Source of the DNA: Flavobacteriales bacterium
Lineage (GTDB): Bacteria; Bacteroidota; Bacteroidia; NS11-12g; UBA9320
Assembly (NCBI GenBank): GCA_020635355.1
Contig: JACJZW010000001.1
Coordinates: forward strand, 1-64,000
Reading direction: 5' to 3'
DNA: 64,000 nt
Shown: piece after piece, positions 18,602 through 27,977 of the stretch
Layout: each line of letters begins with the position of its first letter
How positions within the stretch are numbered: the stretch's first letter is position 1
Program-made: the position numbers and the translations under genes
The notes under the pieces: model-generated
Databases searched by the model: none
The model's input: only the letters and a program-made list of their open reading frames with translations
What the model was told of the DNA's origin: nothing

Positions 18602-19339
18602 TCAGGTGAGGGGCTCTGCCTCGGTTTGGTCCGTGCTATCCGAAGTTGGGACCGAAGAATCTGCCGCTACGTCAGCAGGTAACACCATGGCGGGTTCCGA
18701 AGCGTCTTCTTCTAATTTGAATAAGTCGCGCTTAAAGAGGAGAATGGAAATAACTCCAATGCTGATGGCCGCATCAGCCAGATTGAATACAGGACGAAAG
18801 AAGATAAACTCCTTACCACCAACCCAGGGAAACCAGGACGGATAAGCACCTTCCAGAATGGGAAAGTAGAGCATGTCTACCACTTTTCCTTTGAAATAGG
18901 TGCTATAGCCATTACCGGGTGCCCAAGTGGCTATTTCCATATACCGACTCTCCGTGAACCAGGTGCCATAAAACACACTGTCAATGATGTTGCCCAGTGC
19001 TCCGGCCAAAATCAACGAAATCAGCATGATGGTGCCTGTAGAGATGTTTCGGCGAATTTGAGACGACAGGTAATAAATGATACCACCAACGGCAATCAAT
19101 CGAAAAAAGGTCAGAAAGAGTTTCCCCCAATTACCGGCAAACTCCAATCCAAAGGCCATTCCGTTGTTTTCAGTAAAATGCAGGATAAACCAATCGCCGG
19201 CAACGTGGATGTTTTCACCCAGCCGCATATTGGTTTTTACCCAGAATTTGAAAAACTGATCTGCCGCCAGAACGGCGATAACCACCGCTACACTGGTGAA
19301 TATGAGTTTCCAGTTGCGCTTATGGTGGGTTAACTCCAA
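18602..19339 (-). CDS. lspA: Lipoprotein signal peptidase
   Basis: This 245-residue inner-membrane aspartyl peptidase removes signal peptides from diacylated prolipoproteins. Four transmembrane helices can be traced. The catalytic aspartates are in ALGNIIDSVFYG and FNLADAAISIG, both canonical. It is longer than the ~160-residue enteric enzyme because of an insertion after GTWFTESRYMEI and an acidic C-terminal tail; long forms are normal in Bacteroidota. The order ileS - DksA-like - lspA is a conserved arrangement in the phylum and supports the call. Its substrates in this window include the lipobox proteins at 6782, 28673, 31147, 52294 and 62455. Confidence 0.95.
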   Translation of the reverse strand: MELTHHKRNWKLIFTSVAVVIAVLAADQFFKFWVKTNMRLGENIHVAGDWFILHFTENNGMAFGLEFAGNWGKLFLTFFRLIAVGGIIYYLSSQIRRNISTGTIMLISLILAGALGNIIDSVFYGTWFTESRYMEIATWAPGNGYSTYFKGKVVDMLYFPILEGAYPSWFPWVGGKEFIFFRPVFNLADAAISIGVISILLFKRDLFKLEEDASEPAMVLPADVAADSSVPTSDSTDQTEAEPLT

Positions 19340-19351
19340 GTCAGGAGGGGA

Positions 19352-19741
19352 TTATTTATACTGGTTGAGCTTGGCCTCCATACTTTGGGTAGTATGCGGT
19401 ACCGCCTTCAAACGCTCTTTGGAAATGAGTCGGCCTGTAACCCGACAAATTCCGTACGTTCCATTCTCGATTCGAACCAAGGCTGCTTCCAGGTTTTGAA
19501 TGAACTTCTTCAAGCGGGAAGCCAACTGGGACGTGCTTTCCTTTTGCAAGGTAGATGAACCATCTTCAAGTGTTTTATAAACGGATCCAGTGTCGTCGGT
19601 ACCGTTTTCATTTTCACTTTGAAGCGAAGAAATCAGTGTTTGAAGTTCTTCCCGTGCAACATCTAATTTTTTATTGATGATCTCGCGGAATTCATTCAAT
19701 TCCTCTTCGTTGTACTTGTTCTTGGTAGTTGTCTCATCCAT
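19352..19741 (-). CDS. DksA/TraR-like protein lacking the full zinc finger
   Basis: This 129-residue protein has a long N-terminal coiled coil (residues ~10-90, very rich in Glu, Lys and Leu) and the C-terminal YGICRVTGRLISKERLKAVPHTT. It has the DksA/TraR finger outline but only one of the four cysteines. DksA-like proteins bind in the RNA polymerase secondary channel and modulate initiation; cysteine-poor versions at this position are standard in Bacteroidota. It lies 4 nt after ileS and 12 nt before lspA, so it is in the ileS operon. Confidence 0.88.
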   Translation of the reverse strand: MDETTTKNKYNEEELNEFREIINKKLDVAREELQTLISSLQSENENGTDDTGSVYKTLEDGSSTLQKESTSQLASRLKKFIQNLEAALVRIENGTYGICRVTGRLISKERLKAVPHTTQSMEAKLNQYK

Positions 19742-19745
19742 GGTT

Positions 19746-22700
19746 TCAATCCTTAAGTATCAGTACGTTTAAGCTGTAATCATTGATATCAATCGATTGT
19801 CCTTCTTTCGTAACTTGTTGAAAAACAATCCCTGAAGCCAAAATTTCGCCGCGAATATAATCATTAAACGCATCCACAGCTTCGGCGATTTGTTCGTGCG
19901 GATCAAGAATTACTTTTATCCGATCGGTTACTTCAAAGTTCAAGGACTTTCTCAGGTTCTGAATTTTATTGATCAACTCCCGCGCAATACCCTCTTTTAC
20001 AAGGTCATCGGTGAGGGTTAAGTCAAGGGCTACGGTAAGACCACCTTCATTTACGACCTGCCATCCAGGCATATCGGTTGAGGTAATCACGACATCTTCG
20101 GTGGATAATTCAAAGACCGTTTGATCATCCAATGTGAGTTCCAGACTACCGGATTGCTGCAATTGTGCCATCGCTTCCTGATCGAGTTTGCCACATGCCG
20201 CAGCCACCATTTTCATTTTTGGACCGGCTTTGGGCCCCAACTTTTTAAAGTCGGGCTTGAGCTGTTGAACAATTTGGATGGGGCTATCCTTGGTTAAGAA
20301 TTCGATGTGCTTAACGTTCACCTCCCGCAAAATCACATCGGCAACATCGTTGATGTAGCCTTGTTGTTGATCCGAGTTGGCGGGAATCAGAATGCGTTGC
20401 AGCGGTTGCCGAACCTTGATTTTTTCCTTCTTACGAATCGCCAGAACCATGGACGTTATGCGTTGAGCCAGATCCATTTTGGCCTCCAATTCCCGGTTGA
20501 TGAACGAGGCATCCACACTCGGGTAATTTGCGAGATGGACGGATTCTGCCTTCGGCGATGAGGCGTTCAAATCACGATAGAGCTGGTCGCTCAGGAAAGG
20601 TGCGAATGCCGACATCAGGATGCTCAGCGATTCAATACACGTATACAGCGTTTGATACGCGGCCGTTTTATCGGCCGGATCATCATTCTTCCAGTAACGT
20701 CGTCGGCACAAACGGATATACCAGTTACTCAAGTGTTCTACCGTAAATTCCTGAATGGCCCGGCAAGCCTTGGTGGGTTCATACTCATTCATTTGCGTTT
20801 GAACCTCTAGAATGAGATTATTCAACCGCGAGAGAATCCACCGATCAATTTCCTGCAAACGACCATCCGATAACCCCTGAGCATTTGGATCAAAACGATC
20901 CAAATTAGCGTACAGGGCAAAGAAGGAGTATACATTGTATAGAGTGCCGAATTGCTTTCGCATCGTCTCACCCAATCCGTCTTCGTTGAACTTCAGGTTA
21001 TCCCATGGCGCGGCATTGGTGAGCATGTACCAGCGCACCACATCGGCTCCATAGGATTCAATGGTGGTAAAGGGATCAACGGTGTTACCCAGTCGCTTAG
21101 ACATCTTGTTTCCGTTTTTGTCCAGCACCAAGCCGTTGGAAACTACATTCTTATAGGCAACGGAATCAAAAACAGCCGTGCCAATGGCATGAAGGGTATA
21201 AAACCATCCACGGGTTTGATCCACGCCTTCGGCGATGTAATCAGCCGGAAAACTGATTCCCTGATCAATGCGGTCTTTGTTCTCAAACGGGTAATGCCAT
21301 TGGGCATAAGGCATCGACCCCGAATCAAACCACACATCAATCAAATCGGACTCCCGCTTCATTGGAATACCATCAGACGATGTTAAAACGATTTCGTCCA
21401 CCACATTTTTATGTAGATCAACACGCTGGTAATTCTCAGCAGACATGTCGCCTGACACAAATCCGTCAAATGGATTGGCGGTCATATGGCCCGCATCGAT
21501 CGAATGTTGAATCTCCTGCATCAGTTCGTCTACCGAACCGATGATCTTCTCCTCATTACCGTCTTCCGTGCGCCAAATAGGTAGCGGAATGCCCCAATAA
21601 CGGGAGCGGGAAAGGTTCCAGTCGTTGGCGTTTTGCAACCAATTCCCAAACCGACCTTCACCGGTTGCCTTGGGTTTCCAGTTGATGGTTTTGTTCAACT
21701 CATACATTCTATCCTTGAAAGCAGTGGCTTTGATGAACCAGGAATCCAACGGATAGTAAAGGATGGGTTTATCAGTTCGCCAACAGTTCGGATAACTGTG
21801 CGTGTATTTTTCCACCTTGAAGGCCTTGTTCTGTTCTTTCAACAGAATGGCCAGTTCCACGTCAACCGACTTCTCAGGAGCTTCGCCGTCGGCATAGTAT
21901 TCGTTCTTTACGTACTTACCGGCAAAATCTCCCATGTGTGTGGTGAATTTTCCTTGCAAATCAACCAGTGGTACCGGATTGTCGTTTTGATCCAGCACCA
22001 ACATAGGCGGTACCGGCGGATTGGCCTCCCGGGCTACCTTGGCATCGTCGGCACCAAACGTCGGAGCCGTGTGAACGATACCCGTTCCATCTTCCGTGGT
22101 CACAAAATCACCGGCGATCACCCGAAACGCATGTTCAGGATGTTCATACGGGGTGGCGTAGGGCAGCAATTGCTCATACCGAATTCCAACGAGATCCTTT
22201 CCACTTACTTCAGCCACCACTCGATAGGGAATTTTTTTATCGCCTTCCTGATACGTCAATTCCTCCGCCAATTCAAATTTTCCAGCGAACACGGAACCAA
22301 CCAGATCCTTAGCCAAGATCACACGGATGGGCTGATGCGTGTACTGATTGAATGTTTCAACCACCTGATATTGAATTGTTGTACCAACGGTAAGCGCGGT
22401 GTTGGAGGGCAGGGTCCATGGAGTGGTAGTCCACGCCAGAAACCATACTTCTTCAAATTGTTGCAGCGATGGAGGAAGCGAAGCCGGAATGGCTTTGAAC
22501 TGAGCCACTACCGTGGTATCGGTGGTATCCCGATAGGTGCCGGGCTGATTCAATTCGTGTGAACTCAATCCGGTTCCCGCCTTCGGTGAATAGGGCTGAA
22601 TGGTGTATCCCTTGTACAACAAACCTTTGTTGTAGATCTGCTTGAGTAACCACCAAACGCTTTCCATGTACTTTGGGTCGTAGGTCACATAGGGATCATT

Positions 22701-23156
22701 CATGTTCACCCAATAACCCATCTTGCGGGTGAGATCATTCCAGATATCGGTGTAACGCATCACCGCGGTTCTGCAGGCGGCGTTGTATTCTTCCACTGAA
22801 ATGGTTTTGCCAATGTCTTCCTTGGTGATGCCCAGTTCTTTTTCAACACCCAGTTCCACCGGTAAACCGTGGGTGTCCCATCCGGCTTTTCGTTCCACGC
22901 GAAAGCCCTGAAGAGTTTTATATCGGCAAAAAATATCCTTAATGGTTCGGGACATCACGTGGTGGATGCCCGGCAAGCCGTTGGCCGATGGTGGGCCTTC
23001 ATAAAAGACGAAGTTGTTGCCGCTATCCCGTTGCTCAACACTCTTGTTAAAAATGTCGTTTGCCTCCCAAAATTCCAGAACTGATTTTTCGACGGCTGGT
23101 AAATTCAGACCATCGTATTCGGGGTATAAACGGGAATCGGTGTTTTTCGCTGTCAT
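19746..23156 (-). CDS. ileS: Isoleucyl-tRNA synthetase
   Basis: This 1136-residue class Ia synthetase charges tRNA-Ile in the cytoplasm. Motifs: the HIGH-equivalent GPPSANGLPGIHH near residue 55, the CP1 editing domain (GTGIVHTAPTFGADD), the tRNA-binding WFDSGSMPYAQ region and the KMSKRLGN loop. The anticodon-binding domain and a long C-terminal extension follow. There is no cysteine-rich C-terminal zinc motif, and the length fits the eukaryote-like IleRS2 clade, whose members are often less sensitive to mupirocin; this is an inference from sequence style only. A perfect -7 element lies 20 nt upstream. The adjacent DksA-like and lspA genes follow co-directionally. Confidence 0.95.
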   Translation of the reverse strand: MTAKNTDSRLYPEYDGLNLPAVEKSVLEFWEANDIFNKSVEQRDSGNNFVFYEGPPSANGLPGIHHVMSRTIKDIFCRYKTLQGFRVERKAGWDTHGLPVELGVEKELGITKEDIGKTISVEEYNAACRTAVMRYTDIWNDLTRKMGYWVNMNDPYVTYDPKYMESVWWLLKQIYNKGLLYKGYTIQPYSPKAGTGLSSHELNQPGTYRDTTDTTVVAQFKAIPASLPPSLQQFEEVWFLAWTTTPWTLPSNTALTVGTTIQYQVVETFNQYTHQPIRVILAKDLVGSVFAGKFELAEELTYQEGDKKIPYRVVAEVSGKDLVGIRYEQLLPYATPYEHPEHAFRVIAGDFVTTEDGTGIVHTAPTFGADDAKVAREANPPVPPMLVLDQNDNPVPLVDLQGKFTTHMGDFAGKYVKNEYYADGEAPEKSVDVELAILLKEQNKAFKVEKYTHSYPNCWRTDKPILYYPLDSWFIKATAFKDRMYELNKTINWKPKATGEGRFGNWLQNANDWNLSRSRYWGIPLPIWRTEDGNEEKIIGSVDELMQEIQHSIDAGHMTANPFDGFVSGDMSAENYQRVDLHKNVVDEIVLTSSDGIPMKRESDLIDVWFDSGSMPYAQWHYPFENKDRIDQGISFPADYIAEGVDQTRGWFYTLHAIGTAVFDSVAYKNVVSNGLVLDKNGNKMSKRLGNTVDPFTTIESYGADVVRWYMLTNAAPWDNLKFNEDGLGETMRKQFGTLYNVYSFFALYANLDRFDPNAQGLSDGRLQEIDRWILSRLNNLILEVQTQMNEYEPTKACRAIQEFTVEHLSNWYIRLCRRRYWKNDDPADKTAAYQTLYTCIESLSILMSAFAPFLSDQLYRDLNASSPKAESVHLANYPSVDASFINRELEAKMDLAQRITSMVLAIRKKEKIKVRQPLQRILIPANSDQQQGYINDVADVILREVNVKHIEFLTKDSPIQIVQQLKPDFKKLGPKAGPKMKMVAAACGKLDQEAMAQLQQSGSLELTLDDQTVFELSTEDVVITSTDMPGWQVVNEGGLTVALDLTLTDDLVKEGIARELINKIQNLRKSLNFEVTDRIKVILDPHEQIAEAVDAFNDYIRGEILASGIVFQQVTKEGQSIDINDYSLNVLILKD

Positions 23157-23176
23157 GCCTTTTTTCAGAGAAGGTG

Positions 23177-23184
23177 CAAATTTA
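23177..23184 (-). promoter_or_regulatory. -7 promoter element TAAATTTG for ileS
   Basis: This is an exact TAnnTTTG match on the minus strand, with 20 nt to the ileS ATG. A TTG lies 16 nt further upstream, close to the expected -33 position. Confidence 0.5.
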
Positions 23185-23211
23185 ATCGTTTCGCCTGCAC
23201 CAACCCACTGA

Positions 23212-25638
23212 TCAGGAGGCGTCGTCAGGATACTCGATCAGGGGTGATCGCTTGCTTTTTGCTCGTTCCTTGGCCTGGTCATAGGAGAGGAGGAGGCTTG
23301 GGAGAACAATCAGGTTGGAGAGAAGGGCTACCACCAGCGTGAGTGAGGTAAATACGCCGAGGGCAATAGTTCCTCCGAAGGAAGATCCGGCAAAGATGAT
23401 AAAGCCGAAGAAGAGGATGATGGACGTGTAAATCATACTCACCCCGGTTTCGTTTAATGCCTTGGCAACCGCCTTTTGAATGTTGAAGCGATTTTTGCGA
23501 AGTTCCATGCGGTATTTGGAAAGGAAGTGGATGGTGAAATCCACCGCAATACCAAACGCCACACTAAATACCAACACGGTACTGGGTTTAAGAGCAACGC
23601 CAAAGTACCCCATACATCCGGCCGAAATAAGGAGCGGGATGATATTCGGTATCAAGGAAATCACAATCATCCTGAACGAGATAAAGATGGTAGCCATGAT
23701 GAGACCAATCACCACGAAGGCTACAATCAAACTGATCAAGAGGTTTCGGTTCAGGTAATCATTTCCTTTTACGAAAATGACGGATGTTCCGGTCAATCGT
23801 ATGTCGATGCGTTCACTGCTGTCTACCGGTACCAACTCATCCCCATTCCTGCGGTAGTTGAAAACACTATCGGCAGCGGCCAAAATTTCTTGTTTGAGCA
23901 CCTTGGTTTTCTTCGTGCCGATGTCGGCCATCTGCACTGAAATCCGAGCCTTGCTATTCACCGAATCGATCATCGATCGGATCATCTTGGAATTTTTACT
24001 GTCGCCCGATGACGGCATCAGATTCATGATCTGAGATAGTTCCATGTTGCCCGGAGTTCGATAAAAAAGCGGATTCCCGTCATGCATTTCTTGCCGGGCA
24101 AAGTTGATTACCTGGGCAATGGAAATAGATCGCGACAATTCCGAGTATCGGCCCAGAACATCCTTTTCAAACGTATTCATCCTTCGGAGGATGGAAGGAT
24201 CCTGAATCCCACCAGGACGCTTGGTGTCCACCACAATTTCAAACGGAAGAACGCCTTTTACATTTCGCTCAAAAAACTTGAGGTCCTTGTAGATCTGGTC
24301 GCTCTTGCTGATGTCGTCCACCATAAACCCAACCGCATTCACCAGACTCATACCAATAATCATGGCTACCACAACCACACCGGTTACGATATATACCGTG
24401 CGGCGTTTGTTGGTTACGATGTGGGAGAGTTTTTCAATGAGCTTCTGCAGGAACTTGCGATCCAGATGTTTCGTATGTCGTTCCGGAGGTTCAGGCAGGT
24501 AGCTAAATATGATGGGGATGAGAATGATTGAAATCATAAACACAGCCATCACGCTTAGGAAGGCGGTGAGACCAAATTCCTGTAAAACGGTTGATCCGGT
24601 TAGGATAAAAACCCCAAACCCGATGGCCGTTGTAAGGTTGGTAAAGAATACGGCAATCCCCACTCTGGAAATGACCCGGGAGAGGGCTTTAATTTTATTC
24701 CGATGTGCCCGGTACTCATCATGGTATTTATTGATGAGGTAGATGCAGTTGGCTATTCCAATCACCACGATCAACGGAGGCAGAAGGCCAATGAACATGG
24801 TAATCTTGAATCCGAGGAGTACCAATATTCCCATACTCCAGAACACACCGCTCATCACCACAATCATGGCAAAAATGAGGATGTACAGGGATCGGAAGAA
24901 AAACAACAGGATGAGGGCGGTGATGAGCATGGAAAGCACCGTAAACTCACGTAGTTCGGTTTCTACCCGTTTGGAAAACTTGGTGCGGATATACGGAAGT
25001 CCGGAGTAATGTGCCTGAACGTCGTGTTCACGGCATACCTGATCCACATCATCAACCAGTTCATTCACAAAGGAGATGCGCCTCTTGGAATCCAAAATGC
25101 TCTTTTTGAGCGTAATGGCCATCAGCGTAAAATTTCCGGAATCATTGAAGATGATGCCCTCATAGAACCGGAGATTTTTGATCTCGGTCATCAGTGAGTC
25201 CAGCTCAGCCTGCGACTGTACCGACTCTTGAATAACCTGTTTCTGAACAAAAACTTCCCGGATAAAGCTGTCGTTTTCGATGTAATTGGTTTCGTAACCA
25301 ATGGCCAGTTTGGGAATGTTGGCCAGTGAGAGCACTTGCTGGATGCCTTCTTTCTTTTCGATGCGATCAGAAAGATCACACCAGGCGTTGAAGAATGCCG
25401 GCTTGGTAATTTGATCGGTTTCAATTCCAATGACTAAAACACTGCCATCGTCTCCAAAGGTTTTCTTGAACGTTTGGTAAGCCTTGTATTCTTCGTCGTT
25501 ATCCGGAATGAATTTGGGGTTGTCATACGTCAACTGCGCAAACGTGGCTTGATACACCATGAATGCCGTTAGCAGTGCGAGAGAGATAATCAGCAGCAGC
25601 CGATTACGCAGAACAAATACCGAGATTTTTTCCCACAT
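23212..25638 (-). CDS. RND superfamily (MMPL-type) exporter
   Basis: This 808-residue inner-membrane protein has two copies of the layout one helix - large periplasmic loop - five helices, the RND/MMPL plan. Residues ~225-390 and ~620-790 are the helix bundles, with LLPPLIVVIGIANCIYLINKYHDEYRAH and VFSVAFGIAVDFTIHFLSKYRMELRKN as the typical TM4 charged-residue segments. It belongs to the predicted-exporter branch related to lipid/hopanoid transporters, and the cargo is unknown. The ATG at 25638 was chosen over an in-frame TTG at 25653 because the TTG would lie inside the promoter element. There is no membrane-fusion protein or outer-membrane channel next to it. ileS follows after 55 nt. Confidence 0.87.
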   Translation of the reverse strand: MWEKISVFVLRNRLLLIISLALLTAFMVYQATFAQLTYDNPKFIPDNDEEYKAYQTFKKTFGDDGSVLVIGIETDQITKPAFFNAWCDLSDRIEKKEGIQQVLSLANIPKLAIGYETNYIENDSFIREVFVQKQVIQESVQSQAELDSLMTEIKNLRFYEGIIFNDSGNFTLMAITLKKSILDSKRRISFVNELVDDVDQVCREHDVQAHYSGLPYIRTKFSKRVETELREFTVLSMLITALILLFFFRSLYILIFAMIVVMSGVFWSMGILVLLGFKITMFIGLLPPLIVVIGIANCIYLINKYHDEYRAHRNKIKALSRVISRVGIAVFFTNLTTAIGFGVFILTGSTVLQEFGLTAFLSVMAVFMISIILIPIIFSYLPEPPERHTKHLDRKFLQKLIEKLSHIVTNKRRTVYIVTGVVVVAMIIGMSLVNAVGFMVDDISKSDQIYKDLKFFERNVKGVLPFEIVVDTKRPGGIQDPSILRRMNTFEKDVLGRYSELSRSISIAQVINFARQEMHDGNPLFYRTPGNMELSQIMNLMPSSGDSKNSKMIRSMIDSVNSKARISVQMADIGTKKTKVLKQEILAAADSVFNYRRNGDELVPVDSSERIDIRLTGTSVIFVKGNDYLNRNLLISLIVAFVVIGLIMATIFISFRMIVISLIPNIIPLLISAGCMGYFGVALKPSTVLVFSVAFGIAVDFTIHFLSKYRMELRKNRFNIQKAVAKALNETGVSMIYTSIILFFGFIIFAGSSFGGTIALGVFTSLTLVVALLSNLIVLPSLLLSYDQAKERAKSKRSPLIEYPDDAS

Positions 25639-25650
25639 GAAGTAAGCGTG

Positions 25651-25658
25651 CAAAAGTA
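25651..25658 (-). promoter_or_regulatory. -7 promoter element TACTTTTG for the MMPL exporter
   Basis: This is an exact TAnnTTTG match on the minus strand, 12 nt upstream of the ATG at 25638. It decides the start codon of that gene. Confidence 0.5.
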
Positions 25659-25671
25659 GGGATTCGGGATT

Positions 25672-25862
25672 AAGAATTCAGAATGTGAATGGATAAATGG
25701 TTGGGTAAACGGGTAGCCCGTGACGCTCGCTTCGCTCGGTCAGGGTAAACGGGTAGCAGGTTCAAAGATCAGAGATCAGAGATCAAAGTTCAGAGATCAA
25801 AGTTCATAGAGAGGCTACTTCGATTGATCATCCCGAATCCCGAACTCCGAATCCCGAATCGT
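25672..25862. repeat. Intergenic simple-repeat cluster
   Basis: The 228-nt gap between the exporter and amidase genes holds short iterated units: two copies of GGGTAAACGGGTAGC (one followed by GTGACGCTCGCTTCGCTCGG), runs of AGATCAGAGATCAGAGATCA, and CCGAATCCCGAA units near 25835. The same units recur near 36.3, 39.1, 40.6 and 52.9 kb. No coding potential is seen. Confidence 0.6.
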
Positions 25863-25866
25863 CCAA

Positions 25867-27192
25867 TTAGAAAGCAAATCGCTGTGTGAGCACATCGCCA
25901 TGGCTCAAATGAAGTCGAATGATGTAGACTCCAGAGGGGTGATCAAAAGTATTGGAGGAAGGGGTGAGTTCACCCACTAACTGACCATTTAGATTGTAGA
26001 CGGATGCCATTTCCCATTCAAGATCGGAATCAACCTGAATGTGGTCATGGATTCGGATTAGTCTAAAACGTCGCTCATTGGGCATCGGTTTCTGTACATC
26101 CAGATATTGGTAACAGTCCTTCCATCCCGGGTTAATGGACTCGCGGATTTGAGCCACAAAGGGATACAAGGAATCCCCGGGACACGCAGTAGGGCAACCA
26201 TCCCGATGTCCGGCTACATGTGGCAACAACGGATCTGAACTGGATGGATGATGTGAACTGGTAATGGGATTAATGTTGGATTTACCGCACTTCCAACGGA
26301 TTAAATGCTTGAGTGAGAACAAGGCGTTTGTGGTGGGCGACGTCTCCATATAATTTCCCAACATACACACTCCCATGGTTCCGGAGTTCTTTCCGCAGAA
26401 ATGAGCTCCTTTAATGTTATCGGTATCGGCTACGCCTTGATTATCGCGCCCCTCGAATACTGTTCCATCCTGGGCCACCACGAAGTTGTAACCAATATCA
26501 TCCCATCCATTACTTTGGGTATGGAGGAGATAGATGTTTCGAATCACACTGACGTAATCGTGGTTGTCATTGGACGAAGCAGCATGATGCACAATGACGT
26601 GTTCCACGGTGGTGGATTCACGTTCTCCCACCGGATCAGGTAGTCCTTTTCGCCACTCAGAGGCTGGTATGAGCGTCGGACGCTCGCATGAATCCACCGA
26701 TTTTGACAGTCGGTTGGGAATGTTTAACTCCAGTTCAGGTGCGTAAAACAGATAAATACGGATTTTACCCTGCAAGGTACCCGTATACAAATCCATGGTG
26801 GATTGTTCTTCATCTGGTACAATGAACTCACTTCGAATGTGTTGGTCGTCATCGGTGAGATAGGCACCATTCATTTCCGACACCTTGCCACTGCTGGAGG
26901 TGAATCGCACATTCTGAAGCGGCTGCATCTCAAACAACTCAATAATGAAGCTGGTGTAGCGATAGTTGAAATCAAGCTGGGTATAGCGGGTATTCGGTTC
27001 AACTTCCAGATCAAATACGCGCACATACCGGTTCTGTCGAGCTTCATTGTATTCTACTGCGATGTCAGGAATGTCATCTACCCGTTCGAATTCATCAACG
27101 GATTCCACTGGTTTGGTTTCCACGGAAGTGAAGGCCAGCCAGGCGAGTAAACTGAATACAATCAGAACGGAGGTGAGGTGGTTGGTTTTCAT
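25867..27192 (-). CDS. PGRP-type N-acetylmuramoyl-L-alanine amidase with T9SS tail
   Basis: This 441-residue secreted protein has an N-terminal signal/anchor helix, a ~150-residue beta-rich region, and then a peptidoglycan-recognition/amidase_2 domain from about residue 190. HVIVHHAAS gives the first zinc histidine, GWDDIGYNFVVAQDGTVFEGR is the conserved core, and the second zinc histidine and the cysteine come in VAGHRDGCPTACPGD. The final ~70 residues (YNLNGQLVGELTP, HPSGVYIIRLHLSHG) form a T9SS type A sorting domain. It should cleave the MurNAc-L-Ala bond of peptidoglycan outside the cell, which would suit lysis of other bacteria or degradation of wall debris. The suhB-like gene upstream overlaps its start by 4 bases. 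Confidence 0.87.
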   Translation of the reverse strand: MKTNHLTSVLIVFSLLAWLAFTSVETKPVESVDEFERVDDIPDIAVEYNEARQNRYVRVFDLEVEPNTRYTQLDFNYRYTSFIIELFEMQPLQNVRFTSSSGKVSEMNGAYLTDDDQHIRSEFIVPDEEQSTMDLYTGTLQGKIRIYLFYAPELELNIPNRLSKSVDSCERPTLIPASEWRKGLPDPVGERESTTVEHVIVHHAASSNDNHDYVSVIRNIYLLHTQSNGWDDIGYNFVVAQDGTVFEGRDNQGVADTDNIKGAHFCGKNSGTMGVCMLGNYMETSPTTNALFSLKHLIRWKCGKSNINPITSSHHPSSSDPLLPHVAGHRDGCPTACPGDSLYPFVAQIRESINPGWKDCYQYLDVQKPMPNERRFRLIRIHDHIQVDSDLEWEMASVYNLNGQLVGELTPSSNTFDHPSGVYIIRLHLSHGDVLTQRFAF

Positions 27193-27977
27193 GCCATCTT
27201 GCCAACTTCCACCAGGAAGTCTTGATAGACTAACGGTGCGCCGGCCAGAATTTGTTTACCAAAAATAGCATTGGATCCTCCGGAGAAGTCGGAAACCTTT
27301 CCACCGGCCCGCTCCACAATGTATGCTCCGGCCGCCACATCCCAGGGATTCAGACCGTATTCGAAAAAGATATCAAATCGGCCGCAGGCCACATAGGCCA
27401 GATCAACGGCGGCAGAACCCAATCGGCGAACGCCCCGGGTTGATTTCATCGCATACGTCAAGACCTCCAGATAGGTGGCAACCTCATCAAATTCAAAATA
27501 CGGAAAACCGGTGGCCACCAGGGAATCGGCGGTGACCCGATCGGAATTCACCCGAATCTCGGATTGATTACAATGTGCCGCATGATCAGCCGTTGCCCAG
27601 AATAATTCATCCCGATTTAACTCATGTACAAATCCCGCGATGGTTTCTCCACGATGCTGTAAGGCCACCGATATACTGTACACCGGAATCTGATGCACGT
27701 AATTGGTGGTGCCATCCAGCGGATCGATGATCCATTCAAACTCGGCTTTCTTGCGCTGCTCGGTTTCCTCTTCGGCAAGGATGGACGACGCCGGCACAAT
27801 TCGTTTTAAGTGTTCAACCAAAAAGGCTTCCGTGGCCACATCCGTGTTGGTGACCAGTTGATTTAACCCTTTAAAATCCAGCGTGTCAAAATCCTCAACG
27901 GAGTCAAAAAAGGTGTGTTTGGCTTCTTGAAGCACCGCGCGGACATCCCGCTGAACATCGTTTAAATGGAGATTCAT
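27189..27977 (-). CDS. Inositol monophosphatase family protein
   Basis: This 262-residue protein has all IMPase family motifs: LVTNTDVATE, EEET, the metal site WIIDPLDGTTNY and the C-terminal NPWDVAAGAYIVERAGG. It is a Mg2+-dependent sugar-phosphate phosphatase of the SuhB/CysQ superfamily; inositol-1-phosphate is the usual activity, but CysQ-like 3'-phosphoadenosine-5'-phosphate hydrolysis cannot be excluded. It overlaps the methyltransferase upstream (stop within its ATGGT start region) and the amidase downstream by 4 bases each, so the three form one translationally coupled unit. Confidence 0.92.
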   Translation of the reverse strand: MNLHLNDVQRDVRAVLQEAKHTFFDSVEDFDTLDFKGLNQLVTNTDVATEAFLVEHLKRIVPASSILAEEETEQRKKAEFEWIIDPLDGTTNYVHQIPVYSISVALQHRGETIAGFVHELNRDELFWATADHAAHCNQSEIRVNSDRVTADSLVATGFPYFEFDEVATYLEVLTYAMKSTRGVRRLGSAAVDLAYVACGRFDIFFEYGLNPWDVAAGAYIVERAGGKVSDFSGGSNAIFGKQILAGAPLVYQDFLVEVGKMA